From contig NZ_CP009428.1 of NCBI RefSeq assembly GCF_000758725.1, positions 310,001 to 374,000 on the forward strand: 64,000 nt of DNA, in the 5' to 3' direction. The stretch is from Paenibacillus odorifer (lineage in GTDB: Bacteria; Bacillota; Bacilli; Paenibacillales; Paenibacillaceae). The notes beneath the pieces were generated by a model that was not told the DNA's origin, made no database searches, and was given only the letters and a program-made list of their open reading frames with translations. Below are positions 9,575 through 18,334 of the stretch, piece after piece (the first letter of the stretch is position 1; every line of letters starts with the position of its first letter). Position numbers and translations under genes: made by a program.

Positions 9575-10591
9575 ATGGAATTGTTTAAGCGTTATTACGC
9601 AAATTTAACGGTCCGGCGTTTTTTGATTTTAGGATTGGTTGCTCTACTGCTATTCAGTATTAGAGATATGCTTAATTTGGTACTGTTGACGTTTTTGATT
9701 GCGTATGTAATGAATAGCTTTCAAGTGCTGCTCACGAAGCGCATTAACAAATATGTAGCAGTTAACAGCAAAGTGATTATTGTTATTCTATACCTTGCCT
9801 TAATCGCTGTAATTGTCATAACCCTCGTTAATTATCTGCCTAAGGTTTTCATACAGATTAAACAGTTAACGAATTTTTTGACCAATTTGACCCCTGAGAA
9901 CATCCCGCAGAATGATATTGTGCAGTATATATTCGCCCAGCTTAAGGATTTGAACTATCAGTCGTACATGAAAGACGGTATTGAATATGTCTTGAAAATA
10001 AGCAATTGGGGCACCAGCTTTGTTTTATCAACCATTTTGAGCTTTGTATTTATACTTGAGAAAAACAGGATCGTTAGCTTCACTTCCCGCCTTAAAGAGA
10101 GCAAAATCTCTTGGTTCTATGTAGAGCTTGAGTATTTTGGCAGAAAATTTATCTCCTCTTTCGGAAAAGTGATCGAAGCACAAATTCTGATCGCGTTGTT
10201 TAATACATGCTTTACGGTGATCGGACTCTGGATTTTAGGTTTTCCTTACCTTTTCGCATTATCCATTATGATCTTCTTGCTTAGTTTAATTCCGGTTGTA
10301 GGTTTTGTTATCTCGCTAATCCCACTTTGTATTATTGGTTACAATATTGGTGGCCTAGTCATGACGATATACGTACTGGCAATGATTGCCGTACTGCATT
10401 TTGTAGAAGGCTACTTCCTAAATCCTAAACTGATGTCATCCAAAATGAATTTGCCTATGTTCTATACGTTTATCGTGTTGTTATTCTCTGAGCATTATCT
10501 CGGGGTATGGGGTCTGATTCTGGGGATTCCGATCTTTGTATTCTTCCTTGATATTCTGGAAATTAACAGAGAGAACAAGATAGGAACTTAG
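9575..10591 (+). CDS. AI-2E-family transporter (PerM/YdbI-like permease)
   Basis: About 338 residues with seven or eight hydrophobic helices. The family's late conserved stretch appears as LIPVVGFVISLIPL, then GYFLNPKLMSSKMNLP, and ends in VWGLILGIPIFVFFLDIL. I use ATG 9575, with GGAGAG seven bases upstream, over the TTG at 9551. Members have been linked to autoinducer-2 export, Na+/H+ antiport or stress tolerance, so the substrate is not predictable. It stands alone and is closed by a strong terminator. Confidence 0.85.
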   Translation: MELFKRYYANLTVRRFLILGLVALLLFSIRDMLNLVLLTFLIAYVMNSFQVLLTKRINKYVAVNSKVIIVILYLALIAVIVITLVNYLPKVFIQIKQLTNFLTNLTPENIPQNDIVQYIFAQLKDLNYQSYMKDGIEYVLKISNWGTSFVLSTILSFVFILEKNRIVSFTSRLKESKISWFYVELEYFGRKFISSFGKVIEAQILIALFNTCFTVIGLWILGFPYLFALSIMIFLLSLIPVVGFVISLIPLCIIGYNIGGLVMTIYVLAMIAVLHFVEGYFLNPKLMSSKMNLPMFYTFIVLLFSEHYLGVWGLILGIPIFVFFLDILEINRENKIGT

Positions 10592-10625
10592 GGATTCTGT
10601 TATAAAATAAGTATTAAACATACAA

Positions 10626-10664
10626 AACCCGGCTAAATGGAAGGTCCATCTAGCCGGGTTTTTT
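10626..10664 (+). terminator. Intrinsic terminator
   Basis: Stem AACCCGGCTA / TAGCCGGGTT with a 15-base loop and a six-T run; it lies between two convergent genes and may also act for the minus-strand gene. Confidence 0.88.
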
Positions 10665-10696
10665 GTGTATGTTACAGCGTCGCTGTATGTATTCCC

Positions 10697-11083
10697 TTAA
10701 CCGAAGGAAGTATGGACACTATCTGAAACGATGTCCCTCAGCTCCGCTTTATATGCCGCATACTGCTCGGTTGTTATGCTTCCAGCGGCTAACCGTGAAT
10801 CCAGTTGATCCGTTAGCTGGGCAACTTGTAGATCGATTACAGCTTCAATATCTTGGCCTTGTTCTGATGCAATATCTTGAAGTGACTTACCGTCATATAT
10901 GGCCTCGTATAGATCCTCGTCCGTTGGCTGGTTAAGTACCTCCAATAATTCGTCTTGATCCGCGACCTCTGCGGTGGACCATTTTACAGGCGAACTTGCA
11001 TTAGCGGTAAGACTAGTCCAAGCATTTCCGAAAGACATCACTACAACTACCGTTCCGACTATGATCACTCTTTTTATATCCAT
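10697..11083 (-). CDS. Small secreted protein of unknown function
   Basis: 128 residues. A clear signal peptide (MDIKRVIIVGTVVVVMSFG, cleavage near NASS) is followed by a charged helical region: DEDLYEAIYDGKSLQDIA and SRLAAGSITTEQYAAYKAEL. GAGG lies six bases before the ATG. The pattern of a short 'grow/continue' helix pair after a signal peptide recurs in small Bacillales secreted proteins, but I do not recognise a characterised family. It is divergent from the giant SLH protein. Confidence 0.72.
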   Translation of the reverse strand: MDIKRVIIVGTVVVVMSFGNAWTSLTANASSPVKWSTAEVADQDELLEVLNQPTDEDLYEAIYDGKSLQDIASEQGQDIEAVIDLQVAQLTDQLDSRLAAGSITTEQYAAYKAELRDIVSDSVHTSFG

Positions 11084-11280
11084 TAGAGTCCTCTTTTCTT
11101 GTTCTGCAATAACTTATCTTGCTTAAGCATCCGTCTAAAGTATCGTTTAAAATGGGTTCTAACTAGTTATATTGTAACCCGTGAAGCTGAACTGAAGCTT
11201 AAGCAATATTAAAAATAACCTAAAGATTTAACACGGCTATGATATAGCGATAATACACTACAGGTATACTTTCCAGATGA

Positions 11281-11308
11281 GATTCAATGCATATTTATGC
11301 ATTGAATC
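11281..11308. promoter_or_regulatory. Perfect 13-bp inverted repeat upstream of the SLH protein
   Basis: GATTCAATGCATA, a two-base centre, then TATGCATTGAATC. It lies 31 bases before the TTG start at 11340. It could be an operator or a 5'-UTR hairpin; a terminator role is unlikely because no T-run follows. Confidence 0.6.
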
Positions 11309-11339
11309 ACAATCAAACAAATGGGGAGTGTTCGGAGTT

Positions 11340-14300
11340 TTGAGAATAACAGCAAAAGCTAAACGTTTTCTATCCAGCGTAATTGCCAGCAGTCTGATGT
11401 TTGGAATCATGGTTCCAGCAGGATATGCCGAGGAGCAGCAGCTGGAGATGGAGCAGACATCTTCCGAATTAGAGGCGCATTTTGATGAACAGGTTGAGCT
11501 CGACACGCTTTTAAGTCAACCGACTGTAATGGCAGATGTGTACGCGGTACCTAACCATCCAGGAGCATTACTGATTACAGAAGTTGTTCCGGATACTAAA
11601 AATGTAAAAGGGACAGATGGAACCTCTGTAGATGGTTACGAGTTCGTTGAGGTCTACAATAATACGGACAAGCCGGTTAATTTTAAGGATTATTATTTCT
11701 TTTATAATGACAAAGATACATGGGCACCTAATGGTGATGCTGTAATACCGGCGCATGGAAATATTGTTTTCTGGATTATGAACGGCAATAATCTGAATGT
11801 TCCTACGGAGGATTTCATCAAAAACTTTAGTCCTACTGCAGCTTTGCAGGAAGGAGTGAATCTGTTCCGGATCAACGGTGGCGGGGGGATGGCTAATACT
11901 TCTGCGCGTAATTTACAAATTAAAAGCAATGCAGGAGATACGCTAATTGTTTCTGCTTCCTATGGAAAAGAACAGGTGAAGGAGAATAACGGGATCTTCT
12001 ATCAATATTTGCAGGCAGATAGCTCCGTTATGAACCTCATGGCGAATTCGGGAACGGTTGTGGCTACGCCTGGAACCGTAGAGGCAGAACAAGTGCCTGA
12101 GCTAGTTCCTGGGGACAAGCAGCCAGTGATTGAACATATCGCACAGAGTAGTGTTGATCCAGCCGATCTTCCTATCAGTGCGAAGATTACTAATCTGGAA
12201 AGCGGGGCAGATGGATCACTACCCGTAGTGAAGCTACAGTATGGCTCTCCTTCTCAGGTGAAAGATACGGTAATCACCATGACCTCAAAAGGTGGGGACG
12301 ATTATGCGGCAATGATTCCTGCAGCTGCGCTGGAAGAGCCGGAGCTGCATTACAGCATCCGCGTTAACAATGTGACAGAGAGTTATTCTGTTCATGTGAA
12401 TCTGCCGGCGTTCGATCCGAACAATGTGCCACCATTGTTAATCACAGAGCTGCTGCCAAACTCGACGAATGTAAAAGGAACGAGCAGCGACGCTTTTGAA
12501 TTCATTGAGGTCTATAACAATACCGATGCACCAGTTAATTTCAAGGAATACAAGGTCTATTATCGTTATCCCGATAAAGGTAACGCTTCTGATGTGAAGT
12601 GGCCTTCGACACCAGAGAACTTTCTGATTCCTGCACAGCAGTCCGTGGTGTTTTGGGTTATTAATAGTGCAAATAGCACTTACACTGCTAATGATTTCAA
12701 TACAGAATTCAACACAAACTTAATTGAAGGCACCAATCTCTTTTTGATCAAAAGCGATGGTATGGCGAACTCAGGCCGCCGGGCAGTCGTAATCAAAAGT
12801 AACACGGAGAAAGAAATTTCCTCCGCGTATTATGATGCAGACCTCACCTACGATGGTGGAGCTAAAGGTGACGATACTAAAGAAAATAAAGCCCTTCTAT
12901 ACAAGTATCCTGTCAATGGACTAAGCAAAATGCTCAAGATCAGTACGGGCTCAGCCGTTCCGTCACCAGGCCATACGGATGTAACACAACTTCCAAACAC
13001 GCCGATCCATGTGGAGCCGGATACAGAGAAACCATCAGTAGAAGATCTGACGGGCGTAACGGAGATTGACCAGTCGATGGGTCTCGATTTGAAGGCTTTT
13101 GCTGATGACAATAAAGCTGTTACTTCTGTGGAGGTTAGAGTATCTTCGGACAAGCAGCCGGAGGCTGTTAGCCACAATCTATCCCAAGACTTCAACGACA
13201 GCTTGTATCACTTTAAATTGACCTCTGCTGATTTGATTGGCAGAAATGAAATTCAATATTACTTTGTCGTTTCTGATGGAACGAATGAAACACAATCTCC
13301 AGTAATAAAAGTAAAAGTTACAGGAGGACAGGATCAATCCCCACTTCGTTTGAACGTGAAGGAGGGGCAATTGATCAATGGTTCTGTGACCGTAAAAGGA
13401 ACCTCTGCCACCGCTAAGGCTGATGATTTAGGCTTGAGCATCGACAGTAAGCTACTGGGCAATAACGAGGCATATACTGCACTTGAGAATGATGCCTACT
13501 TTGTATTTGAAGCCAAAAATGTGGATTATTATTTTAAAAATGCCATCACGATGGGACCGGAAGAACTAGGAGATGCCAGTATTCTGTATACCTTTCTGGA
13601 CCCGATTACTACGTATACTACATTGACTTTTCCTATTTCTTCTGCCGCTTTACAAGTGGGTGCGGATAATGTGATTTACATTCGGGCGGGCTCTAAATCT
13701 TCCCCCTTTGATCCTCGTCCTGAGGAGAATAAGGATGATTTTGAAGTGAAAAATGTTCGTCTCCTGCTGGCAGATGGTACCGAAATTTGGGATCCGGCTT
13801 ATGCAGAACGTGATAAGGAAATCAAGATGGGGGACAGCGCAGGTAAGCACGAATCCCTCGGCTTCCAGTTCGATCTGAAAGCGGATTTGTTCCGTTCAAC
13901 GGCGTATAACTGGAATACTAAAGAAGTACCTGACGGAGAACATAAAGTAACGCTTACCGAAGGTGGAACGAAAGTATCATCAAACGTGATTGTCGATAAC
14001 ACGCCACCATCCATTAAAGCATCGATAGAAGAAGGACAAACTTACCGTGGCAATTTTGAAATTGCTGCTGAAGTTAAGGATACTTATGCGGGCGTAGTTA
14101 AGGTCAGTGTGAAGCTGGACGGTAATGTTATTGAACTGCCCTATGCTACTTCATCCGGGAAGTTATCTGCTGGGGATCATACGCTTTCTATCACAGCCTT
14201 GGATAAGATCGGCAATCAGGCAGAAAAGGTAATTGCATTCCATGTGCCGAATGAGAATCCATTTGCACCTCTGCTTATTTCTCCTACGAACTGGGAGACT

Positions 14301-17243
14301 GCTGTAGGTACTAATCCGACTTTAAAGGTTAAGGTTGAAGATCCTAATCAGGATAAGATAAACGTTACCTTCTTTAGAGGATTCAAGTACGATGCTAACC
14401 ATCCAGAGCACGGCTTTGCTGGGTTTATAAACGCATCCGATACAGAGCCGCCGAAACAATCCGAACCTGCGGGCGAACAAGCGCTTAGCGGTGACGACTA
14501 CAGTAAAATAAGTGCGGTGGACGGACAATATTTAATTAATGATGCTGTTGATCAATTCCCTTATCAGCGTTATGAAATTAAGCTGGATGAGTCGGTTAAG
14601 GCGTCAGATCGTGTAGATATTAAATGGAAAGGGAATTCGTTGCCGGGACGTAAAGTAAGTCTCTACGCTTGGAGCCCTGCTCAACAAAAATGGGTACAGC
14701 TGGATCATTTAATCGCTGGAACAGAGGATTTTGAGCTGAAATCCACGGTTACAGCTGGAGCATATGCTAATGGAAATAGCATTGCCGTAATGGTTCAGGA
14801 CGAAATTGCTTCTGTGGCTAAGACAGCACCTACAGTAACACAAGATACGTATGATTTCTCTTTTGTATGGATGTCTGATACACAATATTATTCACAGAGC
14901 TACCCTTACATTTACCGTAAAAATGTAGAATGGATAGCTGACAACAAAGAGAGCTTGAACCTGAAATATGTAATCCATACAGGAGATGTCGTGGATAAAT
15001 CCTATCAGGAGTATGAGTGGAAGGAAGCTGACCGGAACATGAAGGTTCTGGAGGAAGCTAACATTCCTTATGGTGTTCTTGCGGGTAATCATGACGTAGG
15101 CCATCAAACCGGGGATTACACGAAGTTCTGGGAGTATTTTGGGGAGTGGAGATTCAAGAATATGCCGACCTTCGGTGGCTCTTATGACAACAACAGGGGC
15201 CATTACGATTTAGTGTCTGCGAACGGAAATGATTTTGTTATTGTATACATGGGCTGGGGATTGGCTGAGGAAGAAATCGAATGGATGAATGAGATCGTTG
15301 CCCGTTATCCAGAGCGTAAAGCGATTCTTTGTCTCCATGAATATTTGCTGGTTTCTAATAACCGTGCACCTATTGCGGATAAAATTTTTGAGATGGTTGT
15401 GAAACCTAACAAAAATGTAATCGCAGCACTGTCCGGCCATTATCATGATGCTGAGCTTAAGGTGGACGAGCTGGATGATAACGGTGACGGTATTCCAGAC
15501 CGCAGTGTCTATCAAATGCTGGCAGATTATCAAGGTGCTGAAGAAGGAGGCCTTGGCTATATCCGTCTGCTTCAGTTCGATGTTGCTAATAACAAACTTC
15601 GCGTGAAGACTTATTCGCCTTATTTGGATGATTATAACTACTATGATGAAGACGAATATCCAGGCAAAGATGAGTTCGTTCTGGATCTGGATCTACAGCC
15701 TGTGACTAAACGTGTGGCTACCGACTATATCGGAGTCAAGGTTTACAGCGATCAGGAAATTTCGGCCAATCAACAAGTAGAGAGTGGCGCGGAGACTCAG
15801 GTCATTTGGAGTAAGCTAAATCCGGATAGCTACTACCAATGGTACACAAAGGTCGAGGATGATCACTCCGGCAGTGTGCTTTCAGATATCTGGGGCTTTT
15901 ACACTGGAAAAGAGGAGGTAACGCCGACACCAGAGGTGACACCGACGCCGACGCCGTCGCCGTCGCCAGAGGTAACGCCGACACCTGAGGTATCGCCATC
16001 GCCAGAAGTGACGCCGACACCAACACCAGAGGCGACAACGGCACCTCCAGTAGTTTCACCAGTGCCAATAGTGACTCCAACGCCTACAGCCACACCTGGA
16101 GCGGGAAAAGGAAACATTGAACTGACATTAGGAAGTAATGGAACGTATACAGCTGATCCGTCAGCCTTGAAGAAGCGGATAGAGGAAGCTGCTACAGGGG
16201 GAAGCCTAAAGATTAGCGTAGGCGGAGCCGCCTCGGCTCAAGATCAGATTAGAATTGCTCTTGATGCAGCGAGTATACAACAGGCTATCGATAAGAAGCT
16301 GAACCTGAATATTGTGTCTTCTAACGTTACATTGAGCGTACCGACAAGCTCCTTACCAGCCATCCCGGCAGGCAGTGATATGCTGCTACTAAGCATTGAT
16401 ATGAGTATGATTTCTGTACAGGCCAATGTCGCTGGAATGGGTCCAGCTAGAGCTACCGTTACGATGAACCTCAGTACATCAGCAGGCGGCAAAGAAACAG
16501 CTATCCATCAGCTTAAAGGTGCTGTTACGGTTACCTTGACGCTGACTATGGAACAGCTTGCTAAGCTCGATACGGATTTTGCGGGTGTCTATTATGTAAA
16601 TGGCAGCACGTTGGAATATTTGGGTGGAGTGTTTAAGGATAATACCGTTACCTTCACAACAAATCACTTTTCCTCCTTTGCGGTGCTGGAATACCATAAG
16701 CAATTTAGGGATACTGCTGGCCACTGGGCAGAGTCGTATATTTCCAAGCTGACGGCTAAGCATGTGATTAAAGGGATTGACGATACGCATTATGGACCAC
16801 AGGCGAATGTAACCCGCGCAGACTTTGTTACACTGGCCATTCGTTCTCTCGGATTGGATGAGGCAAGTGGAGCTATCGCCCAGAGTGCTTTCGCAGATGT
16901 ATCTAAAGATGCTTATTATGCACAGTCGATAGACAAAGCTGTCCAGCTTGGATTGATCCAAGGCAGTGATGGCAAGTTCCGCCCTAAAGATGCAATTACC
17001 CGTGAGGAAGCGGCAGTTGTCTTGCAGAAACTGATGCAGTATAAAGCTGGATCGCAAGCTTCCGTTGCTGCTACTGCAAGCTTCAAGGATATGAATAGCG
17101 TATCTGAGTGGGCGAAGCAAGCAGTCATTGATTTACAGGCTAAGGGAATCCTTGACGGCAAGGGCAACAATAACTTTGACCCTCGTGGTAAAGTAACCCG
17201 CGCTGAAATCGCAAAACTGTTATATGGAATAATTAATTTATAA
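11340..17243 (+). CDS. Giant SLH-anchored surface protein with lamin-tail and metallophosphoesterase domains
   Basis: About 1,967 residues. Signal peptide at the N-terminus (FLSSVIASSLMFG to GYAEE). Two lamin-tail-like domains (LLITEVVPDTKNVKG and LLITELLPNSTNVKG, each followed by F(V/I)EVYNNTD) lie near residues 75-205 and 365-490. Ig-like regions follow, then a calcineurin-like phosphoesterase near 1170-1400 with DTQYY, TGDVVD, GNHDVG and GHYHD. A Thr/Pro/Glu-rich linker (TPTPEVTP repeats) spans about 1525-1585, a domain ending in YLGGVF follows, and three SLH domains complete the C-terminus. It is expected to be held non-covalently on cell-wall polymer and to hydrolyse extracellular phosphate esters. 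TTG 11340 is preferred (GGGGAG upstream), while an ATG at 11277 would add 21 residues and cover the inverted repeat. Confidence 0.9.
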   Translation: MRITAKAKRFLSSVIASSLMFGIMVPAGYAEEQQLEMEQTSSELEAHFDEQVELDTLLSQPTVMADVYAVPNHPGALLITEVVPDTKNVKGTDGTSVDGYEFVEVYNNTDKPVNFKDYYFFYNDKDTWAPNGDAVIPAHGNIVFWIMNGNNLNVPTEDFIKNFSPTAALQEGVNLFRINGGGGMANTSARNLQIKSNAGDTLIVSASYGKEQVKENNGIFYQYLQADSSVMNLMANSGTVVATPGTVEAEQVPELVPGDKQPVIEHIAQSSVDPADLPISAKITNLESGADGSLPVVKLQYGSPSQVKDTVITMTSKGGDDYAAMIPAAALEEPELHYSIRVNNVTESYSVHVNLPAFDPNNVPPLLITELLPNSTNVKGTSSDAFEFIEVYNNTDAPVNFKEYKVYYRYPDKGNASDVKWPSTPENFLIPAQQSVVFWVINSANSTYTANDFNTEFNTNLIEGTNLFLIKSDGMANSGRRAVVIKSNTEKEISSAYYDADLTYDGGAKGDDTKENKALLYKYPVNGLSKMLKISTGSAVPSPGHTDVTQLPNTPIHVEPDTEKPSVEDLTGVTEIDQSMGLDLKAFADDNKAVTSVEVRVSSDKQPEAVSHNLSQDFNDSLYHFKLTSADLIGRNEIQYYFVVSDGTNETQSPVIKVKVTGGQDQSPLRLNVKEGQLINGSVTVKGTSATAKADDLGLSIDSKLLGNNEAYTALENDAYFVFEAKNVDYYFKNAITMGPEELGDASILYTFLDPITTYTTLTFPISSAALQVGADNVIYIRAGSKSSPFDPRPEENKDDFEVKNVRLLLADGTEIWDPAYAERDKEIKMGDSAGKHESLGFQFDLKADLFRSTAYNWNTKEVPDGEHKVTLTEGGTKVSSNVIVDNTPPSIKASIEEGQTYRGNFEIAAEVKDTYAGVVKVSVKLDGNVIELPYATSSGKLSAGDHTLSITALDKIGNQAEKVIAFHVPNENPFAPLLISPTNWETAVGTNPTLKVKVEDPNQDKINVTFFRGFKYDANHPEHGFAGFINASDTEPPKQSEPAGEQALSGDDYSKISAVDGQYLINDAVDQFPYQRYEIKLDESVKASDRVDIKWKGNSLPGRKVSLYAWSPAQQKWVQLDHLIAGTEDFELKSTVTAGAYANGNSIAVMVQDEIASVAKTAPTVTQDTYDFSFVWMSDTQYYSQSYPYIYRKNVEWIADNKESLNLKYVIHTGDVVDKSYQEYEWKEADRNMKVLEEANIPYGVLAGNHDVGHQTGDYTKFWEYFGEWRFKNMPTFGGSYDNNRGHYDLVSANGNDFVIVYMGWGLAEEEIEWMNEIVARYPERKAILCLHEYLLVSNNRAPIADKIFEMVVKPNKNVIAALSGHYHDAELKVDELDDNGDGIPDRSVYQMLADYQGAEEGGLGYIRLLQFDVANNKLRVKTYSPYLDDYNYYDEDEYPGKDEFVLDLDLQPVTKRVATDYIGVKVYSDQEISANQQVESGAETQVIWSKLNPDSYYQWYTKVEDDHSGSVLSDIWGFYTGKEEVTPTPEVTPTPTPSPSPEVTPTPEVSPSPEVTPTPTPEATTAPPVVSPVPIVTPTPTATPGAGKGNIELTLGSNGTYTADPSALKKRIEEAATGGSLKISVGGAASAQDQIRIALDAASIQQAIDKKLNLNIVSSNVTLSVPTSSLPAIPAGSDMLLLSIDMSMISVQANVAGMGPARATVTMNLSTSAGGKETAIHQLKGAVTVTLTLTMEQLAKLDTDFAGVYYVNGSTLEYLGGVFKDNTVTFTTNHFSSFAVLEYHKQFRDTAGHWAESYISKLTAKHVIKGIDDTHYGPQANVTRADFVTLAIRSLGLDEASGAIAQSAFADVSKDAYYAQSIDKAVQLGLIQGSDGKFRPKDAITREEAAVVLQKLMQYKAGSQASVAATASFKDMNSVSEWAKQAVIDLQAKGILDGKGNNNFDPRGKVTRAEIAKLLYGIINL

Positions 17244-17253
17244 GATTGGATGG

Positions 17254-17291
17254 CAAAGGCAGGCAGAGGTGACTCTGGCCTGCTTTTTGTC
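17254..17291 (+). terminator. Intrinsic terminator after the SLH protein
   Basis: Stem GCAGGCAGAG / CTCTGGCCTGC with one bulge and a GTGA loop, followed by five T residues. Confidence 0.85.
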
Positions 17292-17396
17292 ATTTTTGGC
17301 GTGTAGTCTTCATGTTCTTCTATGAAAAAAGGAAATTCTCACTACTCATATGATTTTTCATATATAATATTTTGGATTAATTTTTAAAATTAAATA

Positions 17397-17528
17397 TCTC
17401 CAATCTGCCACTTCAGGAATCGGGTGAAATATATTTACCGGTTAGAGCGTTATTTACCGGTCGTATCATCTTTTATGCAGGTTTATGATGAAGACAGTCA
17501 TGCGCTTGTACTGGAAAGTGGTCAATAA
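17397..17528 (+). pseudogene. Possible remnant of a stalk-domain protein
   Basis: In one frame the bases read QESGEIYLPVRALF, like the start of a copper-amine-oxidase-type stalk domain. In the next frame they read VYDEDSHALVLESGQ and a stop, like the usual end of such a domain. No start codon or ribosome site is present. A terminator follows directly. This looks like the frameshifted 3' end of an old gene, but the evidence is only these two short matches. Confidence 0.35.
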
Positions 17529-17540
17529 GCTTACAAGTTG

Positions 17541-17569
17541 GAGGGCACCTTTGTGAGTGCTCTTTTTTT
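17541..17569 (+). terminator. Intrinsic terminator behind the gene remnant
   Basis: GAGGGCAC / GTGCTC arms and a seven-T run. It sits 12 bases after the remnant's stop codon, consistent with a former gene end. Confidence 0.7.
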
Positions 17570-17589
17570 GAATTCTTAAAAATACGCAC

Positions 17590-17619
17590 TTGACAGGTAG
17601 GAATAAAGGGGTATATGAT
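17590..17619 (+). promoter_or_regulatory. Sigma-A promoter for the MarR-arylsulfotransferase unit
   Basis: TTGACA at 17590-17595 and TATGAT at 17614-17619 with an 18-base spacer. Transcription should start near 17626, about 145 bases before the MarR start codon. Confidence 0.75.
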
Positions 17620-17625
17620 ATCACC

Positions 17626-17738
17626 AATACTTAAACAGTAATTAAATGAACAGTGAAATAATTCAACCGAGCTGATTGGACCACCAAAGGCTCCCGTACT
17701 TTTCCCTTGTCAGGGGTAGGTGCTGGGAGTCTTTTTTT
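17626..17738 (+). promoter_or_regulatory. Leader with intrinsic terminator (candidate attenuator or riboswitch)
   Basis: Between the promoter and the MarR gene lies a terminator: GGCTCCC (17689-17695) pairs with GGGAGTC (17725-17731), enclosing an inner CCCT/AGGG hairpin and followed by seven T residues. About 60 bases of leader precede it. GCTGATTGG occurs both before the terminator (17671) and just after it (17743). The sequence does not match the T-box, S-box, TPP, purine, guanidine or preQ1 signatures that I can recall. A conditional terminator is therefore likely but its ligand is unknown. Confidence 0.55.
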
Positions 17739-17769
17739 ATGGGCTGATTGGGAGAAAGCAGAGGTAAGC

Positions 17770-18309
17770 ATGAGCGAACAGTATTGGAGACAGCTGGAGG
17801 AGACAGATTGGGCATTTCGCAAGGCGGTTCGCAGATTCGTGAAAGAGCGGGATAAGGTCGCCGTAGCAGGCATCTCCTTACCAGGCATGCTGATTCTGCA
17901 CAAAATCATTCGCGATGGTGAGCAAAGGCTAGGAGACTTAGCGGATGAACTAGACTTCACCTCAGGTGCGATTACCGCATTGAGCGATAAGCTTGAGGCG
18001 GGTGGATATACCGTACGCAGACGTAAAGAAGGTGACCGTAGAACGGTAATGCTGGATATTACGGATAAAGGCCGCAAGCTGGCGGAGCAGAACAGCAACA
18101 TCGGAGAACGATGTATTTCGCTTTTGTTTGAGGGGTTTACGGAGGAGGAATTGGCGCAGCAAAATGACTTTTATCAGCGGATCATTAGCAATTTAGAAGG
18201 ATTCTCGGATATCCTGCTGAAGCTCGCCAAGGAGAATGCAGAGACCTCTCCAACCCTTGAACAGAAGCCACGAACAACCACCAAAAAAAGTAATTATCTT
18301 AGCTACTAA
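17770..18309 (+). CDS. MarR-family transcriptional regulator
   Basis: 179 residues. The MarR winged helix shows in LHKIIRDGEQRLGDLADEL, the recognition segment SGAITALSDKLEAGG and the wing RRKEGDRRTVMLDIT. ATG 17770 follows GAGGT. It heads the unit containing the arylsulfotransferase and the Ssu/Tau-type importer (25 bases to the next gene) and is itself behind the leader terminator. MarR proteins usually repress their own operon and release on binding a small, often aromatic, ligand. An aromatic sulfate as inducer would fit the neighbours but is inference. Confidence 0.88.
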   Translation: MSEQYWRQLEETDWAFRKAVRRFVKERDKVAVAGISLPGMLILHKIIRDGEQRLGDLADELDFTSGAITALSDKLEAGGYTVRRRKEGDRRTVMLDITDKGRKLAEQNSNIGERCISLLFEGFTEEELAQQNDFYQRIISNLEGFSDILLKLAKENAETSPTLEQKPRTTTKKSNYLSY

Positions 18310-18334
18310 AAATTGAAAATAGGAGAGATGAACG

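Noticed and set aside
11281..11308. Intrinsic terminator
   Set aside because: The palindrome is not followed by a T-run and sits before, not after, a gene.
15899..16117. Gly/Val-rich antisense frame
   Set aside because: It is the complement of the Thr/Pro-rich linker repeats.
16479..17120. Antisense frame within the SLH region
   Set aside because: Shadow of the C-terminal domains; no start signals.
17626..17738. T-box, S-box, TPP, guanidine or preQ1 riboswitch
   Set aside because: None of the conserved sequence blocks of these classes are present, so I call it only an unidentified leader.
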